Origin: Tolypothrix sp. FACHB-123
Lineage (GTDB): Bacteria; Cyanobacteriota; Cyanobacteriia; Cyanobacteriales; Nostocaceae
DNA: 64,000 nt
Direction: 5' to 3'
NCBI RefSeq assembly: GCF_014697075.1
Contig: NZ_JACJRE010000006.1
Span: forward strand, 124,001-188,000
Part shown: one piece after another, positions 19,501-27,339 of the stretch
Position numbering within the stretch: position 1 is the first letter of the stretch
Layout: each line of letters begins with the position of its first letter
Notes under the pieces: generated by a model
What the model saw: only the letters and a program-made list of their open reading frames with translations
Told to the model about the DNA's origin: nothing
The model's database searches: none
Made by a program: the position numbers and the translations under genes

Positions 19501-20152
19501 CTTCGCCTGCTTTATCCCCCACTTTCCGCCTCAAGAGCAAAGATTGATTGAGGAACTTCAGCGCCTGCTGTTTTTCTCCTAAATCAGAATAAACTTTGCC
19601 GATATTGTTGAGGGTGGTTGCTTCTTGTGCTTTATCTCCCAATTTCCTCGTGAGAGGTAAAGATTGATTGTAGAACTTCAGCGCCTGCTGTTTTTCTCCT
19701 AAATCAGAATAAACTTTGCCGATATTGTTGAGGGTGGTTGCTTCGCCTGCTGTATCCCTCACTTCCCTCATGAGAGGTAAAGATTGATTCAAGAACTTCA
19801 GCCCTTGCTCTTTTTCTCCTAAATCAGAATAGATTCTACCAAGACCGAGGAGTATATTAGCTTGCCATTGTTTATCGCCGACTTTTTGCCACAGTTTCAG
19901 CGCTTCTTGCCATTTAACAATCGCCTGTCTTAATGATTCTGCTGTTCCTTGCTGAAACAATTGCCATCCTTCCTGCGTTAATCTTTCCGCTTCCGCACGA
20001 GTTGCATCTTGGCTGGTTGTCGCTGGCTGCTGGGCAATTTTTAACCCATAACTCCCCACACTGGCAACTGTTGACTCGGATAATAACAGCAGGGAGAAAA
20101 ATAAAACTACAGCGCGAGAAGCCAACACAGGGAGTTTCTTATGCTTCGTCAT
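16553..20152 (-). CDS. Secreted TPR-CHAT protein (caspase-like protease domain)
   Basis: A 1199-residue protein. Residues 8-40 form an export signal (VVLFFSLLLLSESTVAS). After a linker come 13 forty-residue TPR units (about residues 85-610), most with the pattern TLNNIGxVYSxLGEKQQALKFFNQSLPL. An alpha-helical and coiled-coil region follows, then the C-terminal CHAT domain (about 780-1199) with H1059 in FATHGF and C1108 in LSACETGLG, the caspase/separase-type catalytic pair. Both residues are present, so it could be an active cysteine protease triggered through the TPR array. Substrates are unknown. It is divergent from a second CHAT gene at 20985. The twelve nearly identical 120-bp units could change number by recombination. 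Confidence 0.93.
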   Translation of the reverse strand: MTKHKKLPVLASRAVVLFFSLLLLSESTVASVGSYGLKIAQQPATTSQDATRAEAERLTQEGWQLFQQGTAESLRQAIVKWQEALKLWQKVGDKQWQANILLGLGRIYSDLGEKEQGLKFLNQSLPLMREVRDTAGEATTLNNIGKVYSDLGEKQQALKFYNQSLPLTRKLGDKAQEATTLNNIGKVYSDLGEKQQALKFLNQSLLLRRKVGDKAGEASTLNNIGAVYFSLGDKQQALKFFNQCLTLMREVRDKAGEAITLNNIGEVYSSLGDKQQALKFFNQSLPLAKEVGNKAGVATTLNNIGAVYSDLGEKEQALKFFNQSLLLRREVGDKAGVATTLNNIGEVYSSLGEKQQALKFFNQSLPLAREVRNQAGVATTLSNIGKVYSLLGEKQQALNFYNQSLPLAREVGDKAQEANTLNSIGVVYDDLGEKQQALNFYNQSLPLAREVGDKAQEAAILNNIGLLYSDLGEQKQALKFFNQCLTLTREVRNKAQEATTLNNIAGVYFSLGEKQQALKFLNQSLPLKREVGDKAGVATTLNNIGKVYSSLGEKQQALKFFNSSLPLMREVEYKTGEATTLWNIADLERKAGNFQAALRKIDSAIQIIEDLRKTYTNKDLQSTYFATVQDYYKFKIDLLMELHKKDPSKGYNAQAIETSEASRARGLVELLTEAHANIRKGANPELLAEERRIQALIDGKEKVRFEIVNSNKIQDPIYKANAEKLQAEIDELLRQQKELETKIRQTSPQYANLKYPQPLNLSQIQQQLDKDTLLLQYSLGSDRSFLWVVSPNSLDTYELPKKQEIEKSAINLFCLISQHISKPPSVTNKENPCTGIKNRKIDVAATELSQLILSPVKGKLGTKRLVIVADGALQYIPFAALADLNSQPTSTPPQENEKPKETSCSGAGGIRVCSPAQPQSLNYQPLLVNHEIVSLPSASTIAIQRQQLANRPQAPQALAILADPVYNATDTRVTTAQNKQLQKQDSLDLELERSALKRSADSLNRQGWTRLLGTRTEAETIFNLVPNAKNLQLLDFAANYTAATSNNLNQFRILHFATHGFVNDANPELSGLVLSLVDKQGKDIRGYLRLADLFNLDYPADLIVLSACETGLGKEIQGEGLVGLTRGLMYAGAERLVVSLWQVDDKGTAEFMQEFYKQMWQQNKSANQALRAAQLKMWQQEKWRNPNYWAAFTFLGEWR

Positions 20153-20244
20153 GAGCTTTTATACTGATTTTTTATCTACAAATCAATATATTTCTCGGCG
20201 GTGTGAGGGTATGCAGGTTTACGGAAACTTTAAGATAATACGCT

Positions 20245-20307
20245 GTAAGGGCACGGCATCCATAATCTCTCGGCAATACAGAAATTTTATCGGTGCCGTG
20301 CCCCTAC
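20245..20307. repeat. GGGCACGGCA inverted-repeat element
   Basis: A 63-bp element whose ends are GTAAGGGCACGGCA and TGCCGTGCCCCTAC. Its inner part AATTTTATCGGTGCCGTG matches, in reverse, the element at 46003-46066, so the two are copies of one family. Confidence 0.85.
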
Positions 20308-20422
20308 TTGTTGGATCGTTGGTTTTTTGGTATGGGGATTAAAACCCCACAGTCGGACATTGACAATCTGCTGAAACGGTAATATCGCTGTAAATGGGCA
20401 CAATACACCATATTTCATAAAT

Positions 20423-20486
20423 GAGGTACGTGCTTCGGGGCATGGCAGTGCCAATGCCCCTACAATTAACGATTATCTGTACCTCA
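20423..20486. repeat. GGGCATGGCAGTGCC inverted-repeat element
   Basis: GAGGTAC at the left and GTACCTC at the right enclose GGGGCATGGCAGTGCCAATGCCCC, itself nearly palindromic. It looks like another small dispersed element in the CHAT intergenic region. Confidence 0.7.
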
Positions 20487-20530
20487 CCAAATTGCAATTC
20501 GCTGTAAAACCTTGAGCGATATCTGCTGCG

Positions 20531-20908
20531 GCGGTTTACGCCTACGCATTTGCTATATTTGCGAACCCATTTGTTATTTTGGCGATGCTTACGGCGGTTT
20601 ATGCCTACGCATTTTCTATTTTTGATTCTACAATTGCTATTTCGGCAGTTGCATTTTCTATTTTCGATACTACAATTGCGGCTTTTGATAATACATTTGC
20701 TATTTTGGCGATCGCATTTACAGCTTTCGATAATACAAAAACAGCTTTTGATAATACATTTGTGACTTTTGCGATCGCATTTACAGCTTTTGATAATACA
20801 AAAACGACTTTTGATAATACATTTGCCATTTCTGATACTACAATTGCAATTTTGGCGATCGCTAGATTGGGATACGCCTACGCATTTGCTATAAATGCAA
20901 ACCTGATA
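20531..20908. repeat. Degenerate 21-bp minisatellite, 18 units
   Basis: Exactly 18 consecutive 21-bp units can be laid out, for example ACAGCTTTTGATAATACAAA(A) at 20720, 20741, 20783 and 20804, alternating with units that contain GCGATCGC. Because 21 is divisible by three, a frame on each strand stays open: heptapeptides such as TAFDNTK on the plus strand, and VLSKAVN/AIAKVTN on the minus strand. It ends 76 bases before the CHAT gene at 20985. Whether it is coding, regulatory or inert is unknown. Confidence 0.9.
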
Positions 20909-20984
20909 CCCAATTTTCTAAAACTGCATACCCTAACCCATCATAGAGGTATATGTTACTGATAAGATTACTTAGGTAACATTT

Positions 20985-23420
20985 ATGAAAATATACAAAA
21001 CCGCAGTTCTCACCTGTATTACCCTACTTACCCCAATCGCCCAAACACCCATCAACTCATCCGCGATTGTGGGAATTACACCAGTTTCAGCGCAAACTTC
21101 AGGGGGGAAAGCTGAAGCTAATAGACTTTTGCAGCAAGGTATTAAGCAGTTTGAAACTAGTCAATTTGCAGCTGCATTACAATCATGGCAACAAGCACTC
21201 ATTATCTACCGCCAAATCAAAGATCGTAAAGGTGAGGGTAATGTGTTGGGTAATTTGGGTATTGCTTATGATGCTCTGGGGGACTATCCTACAGCTATTA
21301 AATACCAGCAGCAAAGTTTAGCGATCGCCCGCGAACTTCAAGATAAACGCGGTGAAGGATTGTCGCTGGGTAATCTCGGACTTGCTTACTATGGTATGGG
21401 AGACTACCCAAAAGCCATTGAATACCAGCAGCAGAGTTTAGCAATTAAACGCGAAATTAAAGACAGATTCGGAATGTCCCAGTCTTTCGGGAATTTGGGT
21501 ATTGCTTATTATTCTTTAGGAGACTACCCAAAAGCCATTGAATACCACCAACAAAGTTTAGCAATTAAACGCGAACTTCAAGACAAATTGGGCGAAGGAC
21601 AGTCTTTGGGGAATCTGGGTTTAGTTTATTATTCTTTAGGAGACTATCAAAAAGCCATTGATTATCACGCCGCAAGATTAGCGATCGCTCGTCAAATTCG
21701 CGATAGGTTAGGTGAGGGACAATCTTTAAATAATCTCAGTGGTGCTTACTATGCTTTGGGCGATTACAAAAAAGCGATTGAGTTCCAGCAACAAAGTTTA
21801 ATTATCAGCAGAGAAATCAAACATCGTCAGGGTGAAGCTGCGACGCTGGGTAATCTCGGTGGTGCTTACTATGCTTTGGGCGATTACAAAAAAGCGATTG
21901 AGTACCATCAGCAAAGTTTAGCAATCGCTCGTCAAATTAAAGATCGTTTAAGTGAAGGACAGTCTTTAAATAATCTAGGCGCTGCTTTCTACAAACAAGG
22001 CGATCTCCCCAACGCTGAGAAAACTTTATATGCAGCCATTAATGTTTATGAATCTCTGCGAGATCAAAGATTAGCTGATAGCAACAAAGTTTCACTTTTA
22101 GACACCCAAAGTAACACCTACAGAATTTTACAAAAAATCCTCATCGCCCAAAATAAACCAGATGCAGCTTTAGAAATAGCCGAACGCGGTCGTGCTAGGG
22201 CGTTTGTTGAATTGCTTGCATCCCGTCTATCTACTAACAATCAACAGGCTAATCAAGCACAGCGATCGCCAACAATTGCCGAAATTAAACAAATTGCCCA
22301 AAAGCAAAATGCTACTCTCGTACAATATTCAATTATTGTTGATGATTTTCAAGTAGCAGGTAAACAAGAATTTCACGAATCAGATTTGTATATTTGGGTC
22401 ATCAAACCTACAGGTGAAATTGCTTTCCGGCAAGTTGACCTTAAACCACTGTGGCAAAAAGATAAAACAAGTTTAAAAGAATTAGTTAACAGTAGCCGTA
22501 CAGGTATAGGTGCCCTCAGAGGTCGAGGGGGAATTGTGGTGACGGAAAATCCTCAAGGAGAAAAAAAAGAAGAATCATTACAAAAATTGCATGATTTATT
22601 AATTAAAAATATCGCTGATTTATTACCAAAAAATCAGAGCGACAGAGTTATTTTCATTCCGCAAGATTCTTTATTTCTCGCACCATTCCCAGCCTTGCGC
22701 GATGAACGAGGTAAATATTTAGTAGAAAAACATACCATGCTCACTGCCCCAGCAATTCAGGTGTTAGATTTTACCCATAAATTAGGGCGAGGCAGAACCA
22801 CCAATTATAAAAATGCTTTGATTGTCGGCAATCCAACCATGCCGCTAGTCTCTACCCAACCGCGTCAACCTGCTACTAGGTTAGATCCATTACCAGGGGC
22901 GGAACTAGAAGCCAAGACAATTGCTGATATGTTAAACACCAAAGCAATTCTCGGTAAAGATGCAACTAAAGTCAATATATTGCAACGCTTATCACAAGTA
23001 GATGTAATACATTTAGCCACTCACGGCTGGGCTGATGATAACCGGGGTTTAGGTAGCTGGATTGCCCTAGCACCATCAGGAAAAGATGATGGTTTACTCA
23101 AAGCTGAGGAAATATTAGATTTAAAATTAAATGCTCAATTAGTCGTTTTAAGTGCTTGTGAAACCGGCAAAGGAAAACTTTCCGGTGATGGGGTAATTGG
23201 GTTATCGCGTTCGTTGATTTCTGCCGGTGTTCCCAGTGTATTAGTATCCTTATGGCAAGTACCGGATGAACCGACACAATATTTAATGGTGGAGTTTTAC
23301 AAGAATTTAGAAACTCAGCCAGATAAAGCTGTGGCGTTGCGTCAAGCAATGTTGAAAACGAAAGAGAAATTTCCTTCTCCTGGTGATTGGGCGGCGTTTA
23401 CTTTGATTGGAGAAAGATAA
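20985..23420 (+). CDS. Secreted TPR-CHAT protein (caspase-like protease domain)
   Basis: An 811-residue relative of the divergent gene, with a shorter TPR part. It has an export signal (residues 1-37, cleavage likely near PVSAQ), then eight forty-residue TPR units (about 38-360) with the pattern SLGNLGLAYYSLGDYPKAIEYHQQSLAI. A linker rich in predicted helix follows, then a CHAT domain (about 430-811) with H680 in LATHGW and C725 in LSACETGKG. The domain ends VPSVLVSLWQVPDEPT and GDWAAFTLIGER, as in other CHAT proteins. TAGGTAAC lies about ten bases before ATG 20985. Both catalytic residues are present. The function is inferred as regulated proteolysis outside the cytoplasm. Confidence 0.93.
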   Translation: MKIYKTAVLTCITLLTPIAQTPINSSAIVGITPVSAQTSGGKAEANRLLQQGIKQFETSQFAAALQSWQQALIIYRQIKDRKGEGNVLGNLGIAYDALGDYPTAIKYQQQSLAIARELQDKRGEGLSLGNLGLAYYGMGDYPKAIEYQQQSLAIKREIKDRFGMSQSFGNLGIAYYSLGDYPKAIEYHQQSLAIKRELQDKLGEGQSLGNLGLVYYSLGDYQKAIDYHAARLAIARQIRDRLGEGQSLNNLSGAYYALGDYKKAIEFQQQSLIISREIKHRQGEAATLGNLGGAYYALGDYKKAIEYHQQSLAIARQIKDRLSEGQSLNNLGAAFYKQGDLPNAEKTLYAAINVYESLRDQRLADSNKVSLLDTQSNTYRILQKILIAQNKPDAALEIAERGRARAFVELLASRLSTNNQQANQAQRSPTIAEIKQIAQKQNATLVQYSIIVDDFQVAGKQEFHESDLYIWVIKPTGEIAFRQVDLKPLWQKDKTSLKELVNSSRTGIGALRGRGGIVVTENPQGEKKEESLQKLHDLLIKNIADLLPKNQSDRVIFIPQDSLFLAPFPALRDERGKYLVEKHTMLTAPAIQVLDFTHKLGRGRTTNYKNALIVGNPTMPLVSTQPRQPATRLDPLPGAELEAKTIADMLNTKAILGKDATKVNILQRLSQVDVIHLATHGWADDNRGLGSWIALAPSGKDDGLLKAEEILDLKLNAQLVVLSACETGKGKLSGDGVIGLSRSLISAGVPSVLVSLWQVPDEPTQYLMVEFYKNLETQPDKAVALRQAMLKTKEKFPSPGDWAAFTLIGER

Positions 23421-23477
23421 GTTTTAAGGTTTGTAATTTATTCCAGGACTTACGCAGGTGTCACAATTAAACAACCA

Positions 23478-23538
23478 TTTGTAGGGTGGGTATTGCCCAC
23501 CATATCCGGGTTTCGGTGGGCAGTGCCCACCCTACAAA
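23478..23538. repeat. GTAGGGTGGGCA inverted-repeat element
   Basis: Ends TTTGTAGGGTGGG and CCCACCCTACAAA, with a further inner pair TTGCCCACC/GGTGGGCAG. The whole 61 bp would form a long hairpin. This type of element is common between cyanobacterial genes. Confidence 0.85.
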
Positions 23539-23649
23539 ATGAAATTCTGTGCCAAGACATTTTGGCTTGAGACAAAACTGGGGTGGGGTAAAGTTGATCT
23601 TGATGGTAGACAATCTAATTCAAAATCAAGTCTTGATAAGGCTTTCGCG

Positions 23650-23698
23650 TTAATTTGACACCTATGTGAGGAAATCTCGCCCCTACGTGTCAAATTAA
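23650..23698. repeat. Small element with 12-bp perfect inverted ends
   Basis: TTAATTTGACAC at the left and GTGTCAAATTAA at the right enclose 25 bases that include CTCGCCCCTAC. The ends resemble TTAAGTTGACAC, the terminal repeat of the inserted element at 16335-16528, so it may be a deleted relative. Confidence 0.75.
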
Positions 23699-23703
23699 TA
23701 TTA

Positions 23704-23762
23704 CCAATGCCCCATGCCCAATGCCCCATGCCCAATACCCTATGCCCCATGCCCAATACCCT
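23704..23762. repeat. Heptamer array GCCCAAT/GCCCCAT
   Basis: About eight 7-bp units alternating between GCCCAAT, GCCCCAT and ACCCTAT. The glyA stop codon (23761-23763) lies at its right end. The same units recur near 35505-35540, 37592-37614, 44055-44088, 46233-46262, 50498-50525, 58415-58465 and 59416-59440. Confidence 0.85.
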
Positions 23763-25044
23763 ATGCCAATGCTGGTACGGGAATTTCTAGATGAGAGTAT
23801 AGAGGGAAGCGATCGCATAATGCTGCTACTCTTCGCAGACAATCAGCCGCAACTTCTTCGGAATCTGGTGAGAGCAGGCGATCGGCAATAATATTCCCAA
23901 TCTCGATAAATTCTGCCTCACCTAATCCTCTACTGGTCATTGCTGGTGAACCTAATCTCAAACCACTAGTAACAAATGGTGATTGAGGGTCGAAGGGAAC
24001 TGTATTTTTATTAGCGGTGATATTTACACCACTGACTAACTGATCCGCTTGTTTTCCAGTCATGCCAACAGACCGTAAATCTACTAACATTAAATGGTTA
24101 TCTGTTCCATTAGAGACTAGCTTTAATCCCCGCTTTTGTAATTGCGCCGCTAAAGCACGAGCATTATCAATTACTTGCGCAGAATAAGTTTTAAACTCAG
24201 GCTTTAACGCTTCACCAAAAGCTACCGCTTTCGCTGCAATTACATGTTCTAAAGGCCCGCCTTGAGTTCCGGGGAAAACTGATTTATCGAGCTTTTTACC
24301 AAGTTCTGCATCCCCAGTCAAAATTAAACCACCACGAGGGCCGCGGAGAGTTTTATGGGTGGTAGTGGTAACTACATGGCAGTGAGGAATCGGGTTAGGA
24401 TGAAGACCAGTAGCCACTAAACCAGCAATATGAGCAATATCTGCTAGTAAGTAAGCACCTACTTCATCAGCAATACTGCGGAACTTTTCAAAGTCAATAA
24501 TTCTGGGATAAGCCGAATAACCGCAAATTAAGAGTTTAGGACGCTCCTTCAGCGCTAATTCGCGAATTTGTTCGTAGTCTAATTGTTCAGTTTCTTGACT
24601 GACGCCATAATGACGCACTTGGAACCATTTACCCGACACATTTACTGGGGAACCGTGGGTTAAATGTCCACCATGAGACAAATCCATCCCCATAATTTTG
24701 TCGCCTGGCTCTAGGAGTGTTAAAAACACAGCAAAGTTAGCCTGTGCGCCAGAATGGGGTTGGACGTTGGCATGAGCAGCACCAAATAGCTGTTTGGCGC
24801 GGTCGATGGCTATTTGCTCAACTTTATCGACAAACTCACAACCGCCATAGTAGCGTTTACCAGGAAGTCCCTCGGCATATTTATTAGTCAGTACGGAACC
24901 TTGAGCAGCTAATACAGCGGCGGAGGTAAAGTTTTCACTCGCAATTAACTCTAAATGGTCGCGTTGACGTTTAAGTTCTTGATTCAACAAATCCGCGATC
25001 GCTGGATCGCTAGCGTTCAAAAAATCTGAATTAGTCTTACTCAC
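23761..25044 (-). CDS. glyA: Serine hydroxymethyltransferase
   Basis: A PLP enzyme of 427 residues that interconverts serine and glycine with transfer of a one-carbon unit to tetrahydrofolate. The PLP lysine sits in [53 protein letters not shown] and [13 protein letters not shown] are typical N-terminal blocks. The last codons (ALA-stop) read into a GCCCAAT-type heptamer array, so the exact C terminus may vary between strains. It functions with FolD. It is transcribed alone towards the CHAT gene. Confidence 0.96.
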   Translation of the reverse strand: MSKTNSDFLNASDPAIADLLNQELKRQRDHLELIASENFTSAAVLAAQGSVLTNKYAEGLPGKRYYGGCEFVDKVEQIAIDRAKQLFGAAHANVQPHSGAQANFAVFLTLLEPGDKIMGMDLSHGGHLTHGSPVNVSGKWFQVRHYGVSQETEQLDYEQIRELALKERPKLLICGYSAYPRIIDFEKFRSIADEVGAYLLADIAHIAGLVATGLHPNPIPHCHVVTTTTHKTLRGPRGGLILTGDAELGKKLDKSVFPGTQGGPLEHVIAAKAVAFGEALKPEFKTYSAQVIDNARALAAQLQKRGLKLVSNGTDNHLMLVDLRSVGMTGKQADQLVSGVNITANKNTVPFDPQSPFVTSGLRLGSPAMTSRGLGEAEFIEIGNIIADRLLSPDSEEVAADCLRRVAALCDRFPLYSHLEIPVPALA

Positions 25045-25803
25045 TTCAGCTATCCTTAGGGAAATTGCACAAGGGTTGTTTTTGGCTGGGTGTTACATTT
25101 TAGCAACAATCCACAGTCAAGATTACATAGTTAAACGTCTATAGTTCAATGACTTTCGCTCATAGATGTTAATTTCTGCTGACTTATTTATTATGAGATG
25201 TCAGTCCCAAACTTTACAAAATACCAGCCCCAAAGATTTGGGTAAGCTATTCTGCTTTTAAGTTGCACAATCCGTTGTAAAGGCTGTTGAGCGTTGACAG
25301 TAGGGGCGGGTTTATTTAAATCTTTGTTGCTCAACGCGGATATCGGTGAATCCGCCCCTACACCCGCCCGTACAACAGTTAATAGCCCTTATTAGTAGTT
25401 GTGCAATTTAGATGCGCATTAGCTTATGCAGACTTTTGCTGAGTCTGACTAGGCTTGAACTATAAAAATATATGTATTACTTTTTACTAAAAAAACTCCG
25501 CTTAACTATACACAACATAGAATAAATATAGAGTCTACTAAGCAATTTTGATTGCTTGGCGATCGCTTTTATCTCATTGAAGTGTTTCTGCTGACAACTC
25601 CTGAGTTGCTCTCCAGCGCACTTGCGAGCTTCTACGCGCACATCATTGCCTAAGAGACATCAGCGGTTACTTTTAGGCGTTCATTGCCCAATTGAATCAG
25701 AATTTACTTTTCTCACAGGTAATTCTCCGGCTGGAGCGTCTAAAAAGCCAATCCTCCCTAAATCAAATGTAGATAATAGTGTGAATTTACAGGAGGAAAT
25801 AGA
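25045..25803. other. Long gap upstream of the four-cysteine miniprotein
   Basis: The 759 bases include the 73-bp GGGCGGGTT element (25300-25372), flanked by TTGCACAA and TTGTGCAA arms that make a wider imperfect inverted repeat (about 25263-25408). A HIP1 octamer lies at 25559-25566. A 62-codon frame at 25622-25810 has no ATG and overlaps the next gene's start, so I do not accept it. Confidence 0.6.
25300..25372. repeat. GGGCGGGTT inverted-repeat element, copy 4
   Basis: It starts GTAGGGGCGGGTTT and has two right ends in tandem: a degenerate AATCCGCCCCTAC, then CACCCGCCCGTAC. The interior differs from the copies at 12104 and 13155. It is the same family with a decayed or duplicated terminus. 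Confidence 0.8.
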
Positions 25804-26001
25804 ATGCTAGTAATTTTAATGGAAGATCAAATCCTCACACCCCTTAAGGTTTGTCAATCTTGTTTACTAGCTGATCGCAGCGGACAACCACGTTGGAGGC
25901 AAGGTCAACTGCGTTGTGGTCAACAACTACCCACTATCAACGCCCAGCATCCAGAGCAATATGAGTGCATGATGGGTTTCCGCATTGCCAATATAGAATA
26001 A
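25804..26001 (+). CDS. Four-cysteine miniprotein, probable metal-binding
   Basis: A 65-residue protein with C17-x2-C20, C38 and C55, a spacing suited to a zinc ribbon or small iron-sulfur site: VCQSCLLADRSGQPRW ... LRCGQQLP ... YECMMGFRIANIE. The start is well supported, since AGGAGG (25792-25797) lies six bases before ATG 25804. I recall similar short proteins in other cyanobacteria but no function. The Tic20-family gene follows after 81 bases on the same strand and may be co-transcribed. It has no signal peptide or membrane segment. Confidence 0.75.
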   Translation: MLVILMEDQILTPLKVCQSCLLADRSGQPRWRQGQLRCGQQLPTINAQHPEQYECMMGFRIANIE

Positions 26002-26082
26002 TGAGATTTGCTAGCAACCGCAGGTAACTGCGTTATCCTAGGCTCAAGTAACTGTTGAAATTTAGCCACAGGAGAACGCACA

Positions 26083-26562
26083 ATGGCTTGGCGCGGGTCT
26101 ACAACGGTGTCCGATCGCATTCTTGCTTGTTTACCTTATTTACTGCCCTTAATTGATGGGTTGATGTTCGGTTATATTTCCTTATTAAGGCAATTTCCCG
26201 CACTTCGATTGTTTTTTTCGCCTCTGGAACCGATAGCTGCTATCTACGCTAGTTTAGGACAAATAGGACAACTGATTGTTTTCTTTGCCTTATTCTTTTT
26301 AGTGGTGAGAAATGAAAAAATTGCTCATTTCATCCGCTTTAATACTATGCAGGCAATCCTTTTAGATATCATTGTGTTTCTTTGCAGCATAGTTTTGCGG
26401 GTTGTCGCACTCCCTGGTATAGATTTTGCCGTGCAAACGGTAGCCAGCACAATCTTTCTCGGTTTAGTTGCAGCAGTAGGATATTCTGTAGCTCAGTCGC
26501 TGATGGGACGTTACGCAGAAATTCCCGCAATTTCTGATGCTGTTTACATGCAAGTACGTTAG
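26083..26562 (+). CDS. Tic20 family membrane protein
   Basis: A 159-residue protein with four hydrophobic helices, matching the cyanobacterial Tic20-like family, whose plastid member is part of the chloroplast inner-envelope import channel. Family features are the DRILACLPYLLPLIDGLMFG start, FFALFFLVVRNEKIAHFIRFNTMQAILLDI in the middle, and GYSVAQSLMGRYAEIPAISDAVYMQVR at the end. Its role in bacteria is not settled. AGGAG eight bases before ATG 26083 supports the start. It ends only three bases from the convergent hydrolase gene. Confidence 0.9.
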   Translation: MAWRGSTTVSDRILACLPYLLPLIDGLMFGYISLLRQFPALRLFFSPLEPIAAIYASLGQIGQLIVFFALFFLVVRNEKIAHFIRFNTMQAILLDIIVFLCSIVLRVVALPGIDFAVQTVASTIFLGLVAAVGYSVAQSLMGRYAEIPAISDAVYMQVR

Positions 26563-26565
26563 CAA

Positions 26566-27339
26566 TTAACGGGCAATCACAGTGTTTTCTAGGCGACCAA
26601 TACCTTCAATTTCTACACGGACGCGATCGCCTAGTTGCAACGCGCCTATACCCTCTGGTGTTCCTGTCAGCACCACATCCCCTGGTAGCAAGGTCATCAC
26701 CTGACTGATGTAGGATACTAAAACATCCGGTGGAAATACCATCTGATCGATACAGGCGGATTGCACGGGATTGACATCGTCATTTAAAAACGTCTGCAAT
26801 CTCGCTCCCGGATTTAATTCTCGAACAATCCACGGGCCTAAAGGACAGAACGTGTCAAAACCCTTGGCGCGCGACCATTGACCGTCCTTTTTTTGTAAAT
26901 CCCTAGCGGTAACATCATTAGCGATGGTATAGCCCCAAATTTTAGTTTGGGCTTCTTCGGGAGTACAATCACTAGTGCGATCGCCAATAATCAACGCTAA
27001 CTCGCCTTCGTAGTCTACCCGTTGAGACAGCGACGGATATTTGATTTCTGTCTCTGAGGCAATAATACATGTTGACGGCTTGAGAAATAGCAAGGGTTCA
27101 CTCGGTACGGGAGTTCCCATTTCTGCTGCATGATCTGCATAATTTTTGCCCACCGCCACAATTTTTGAGGGAGCACAAGGAGCCAGAATGTGATAATTTT
27201 CTGGTTCCAAAATTAAATCTGTCGGCTGTCCTTGTAGCCAAGGTGGAGCATCTAGTACTTGGACTTTCAAGGATAGTTGTAATAGCCCATAGTAAATCTG
27301 TCCTTCTGGATTTTGAACTCGCACATAGCGCTGCGCCAT
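26566..27339 (-). CDS. Fumarylacetoacetate hydrolase family protein
   Basis: A 257-residue protein of the FAH fold. Metal-binding and core motifs include VGKNYADHAAEMG, VDYEGELALIIGDR, GYTIANDVTARDLQKKDGQWSRAKGFDTFCPLGPW, and the late MTLLPGDVVLTGTPEGIG. Members cleave C-C bonds or decarboxylate 2-oxo acids such as oxaloacetate, fumarylpyruvate or homoprotocatechuate intermediates. The substrate cannot be inferred here. The nearly touching convergent arrangement with the Tic20-family gene leaves no room for a separate terminator. Confidence 0.92.
   Translation of the reverse strand: MAQRYVRVQNPEGQIYYGLLQLSLKVQVLDAPPWLQGQPTDLILEPENYHILAPCAPSKIVAVGKNYADHAAEMGTPVPSEPLLFLKPSTCIIASETEIKYPSLSQRVDYEGELALIIGDRTSDCTPEEAQTKIWGYTIANDVTARDLQKKDGQWSRAKGFDTFCPLGPWIVRELNPGARLQTFLNDDVNPVQSACIDQMVFPPDVLVSYISQVMTLLPGDVVLTGTPEGIGALQLGDRVRVEIEGIGRLENTVIAR

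Larger units (their letters stand above)
20153..20984. other. Divergent intergenic region of the two CHAT genes
   Basis: The 832 bases hold a 63-bp GTAGGGGCACGGCA element (20245-20307), a smaller inverted repeat (20423-20486), and an 18-unit minisatellite (20531-20908). The final 76 bases include AGGTAAC, a probable ribosome site for the CHAT gene at 20985. Several open frames exist because of the repeat period and are not accepted as genes. Confidence 0.75.
23421..23760. other. Repeat-filled gap between CHAT and glyA genes
   Basis: These 340 bases contain a 61-bp GTAGGGTGGG element (23478-23538), a 49-bp element with 12-bp inverted ends (23650-23698), and a GCCCAAT/GCCCCAT heptamer array (23704-23762) reaching the glyA stop codon. 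No gene is evident. Confidence 0.75.

Noticed and set aside
18400..19880. Regular 120-bp repeat spacing that resembles a repeat array such as CRISPR
   Set aside because: The units translate without interruption into forty-residue TPRs of the CHAT protein and have no unique spacers.
20579..20962. 127-codon frame on the plus strand, and a 74-codon frame (20605-20829) on the minus strand
   Set aside because: Both are open because the 21-bp repeat period is divisible by three. There is no ribosome site and no recognised family, so they are listed as a repeat and raised as a question only.
25622..25810. 62-codon frame ahead of the four-cysteine protein
   Set aside because: It has no ATG, no family resemblance, and overlaps the well-supported start at 25804.
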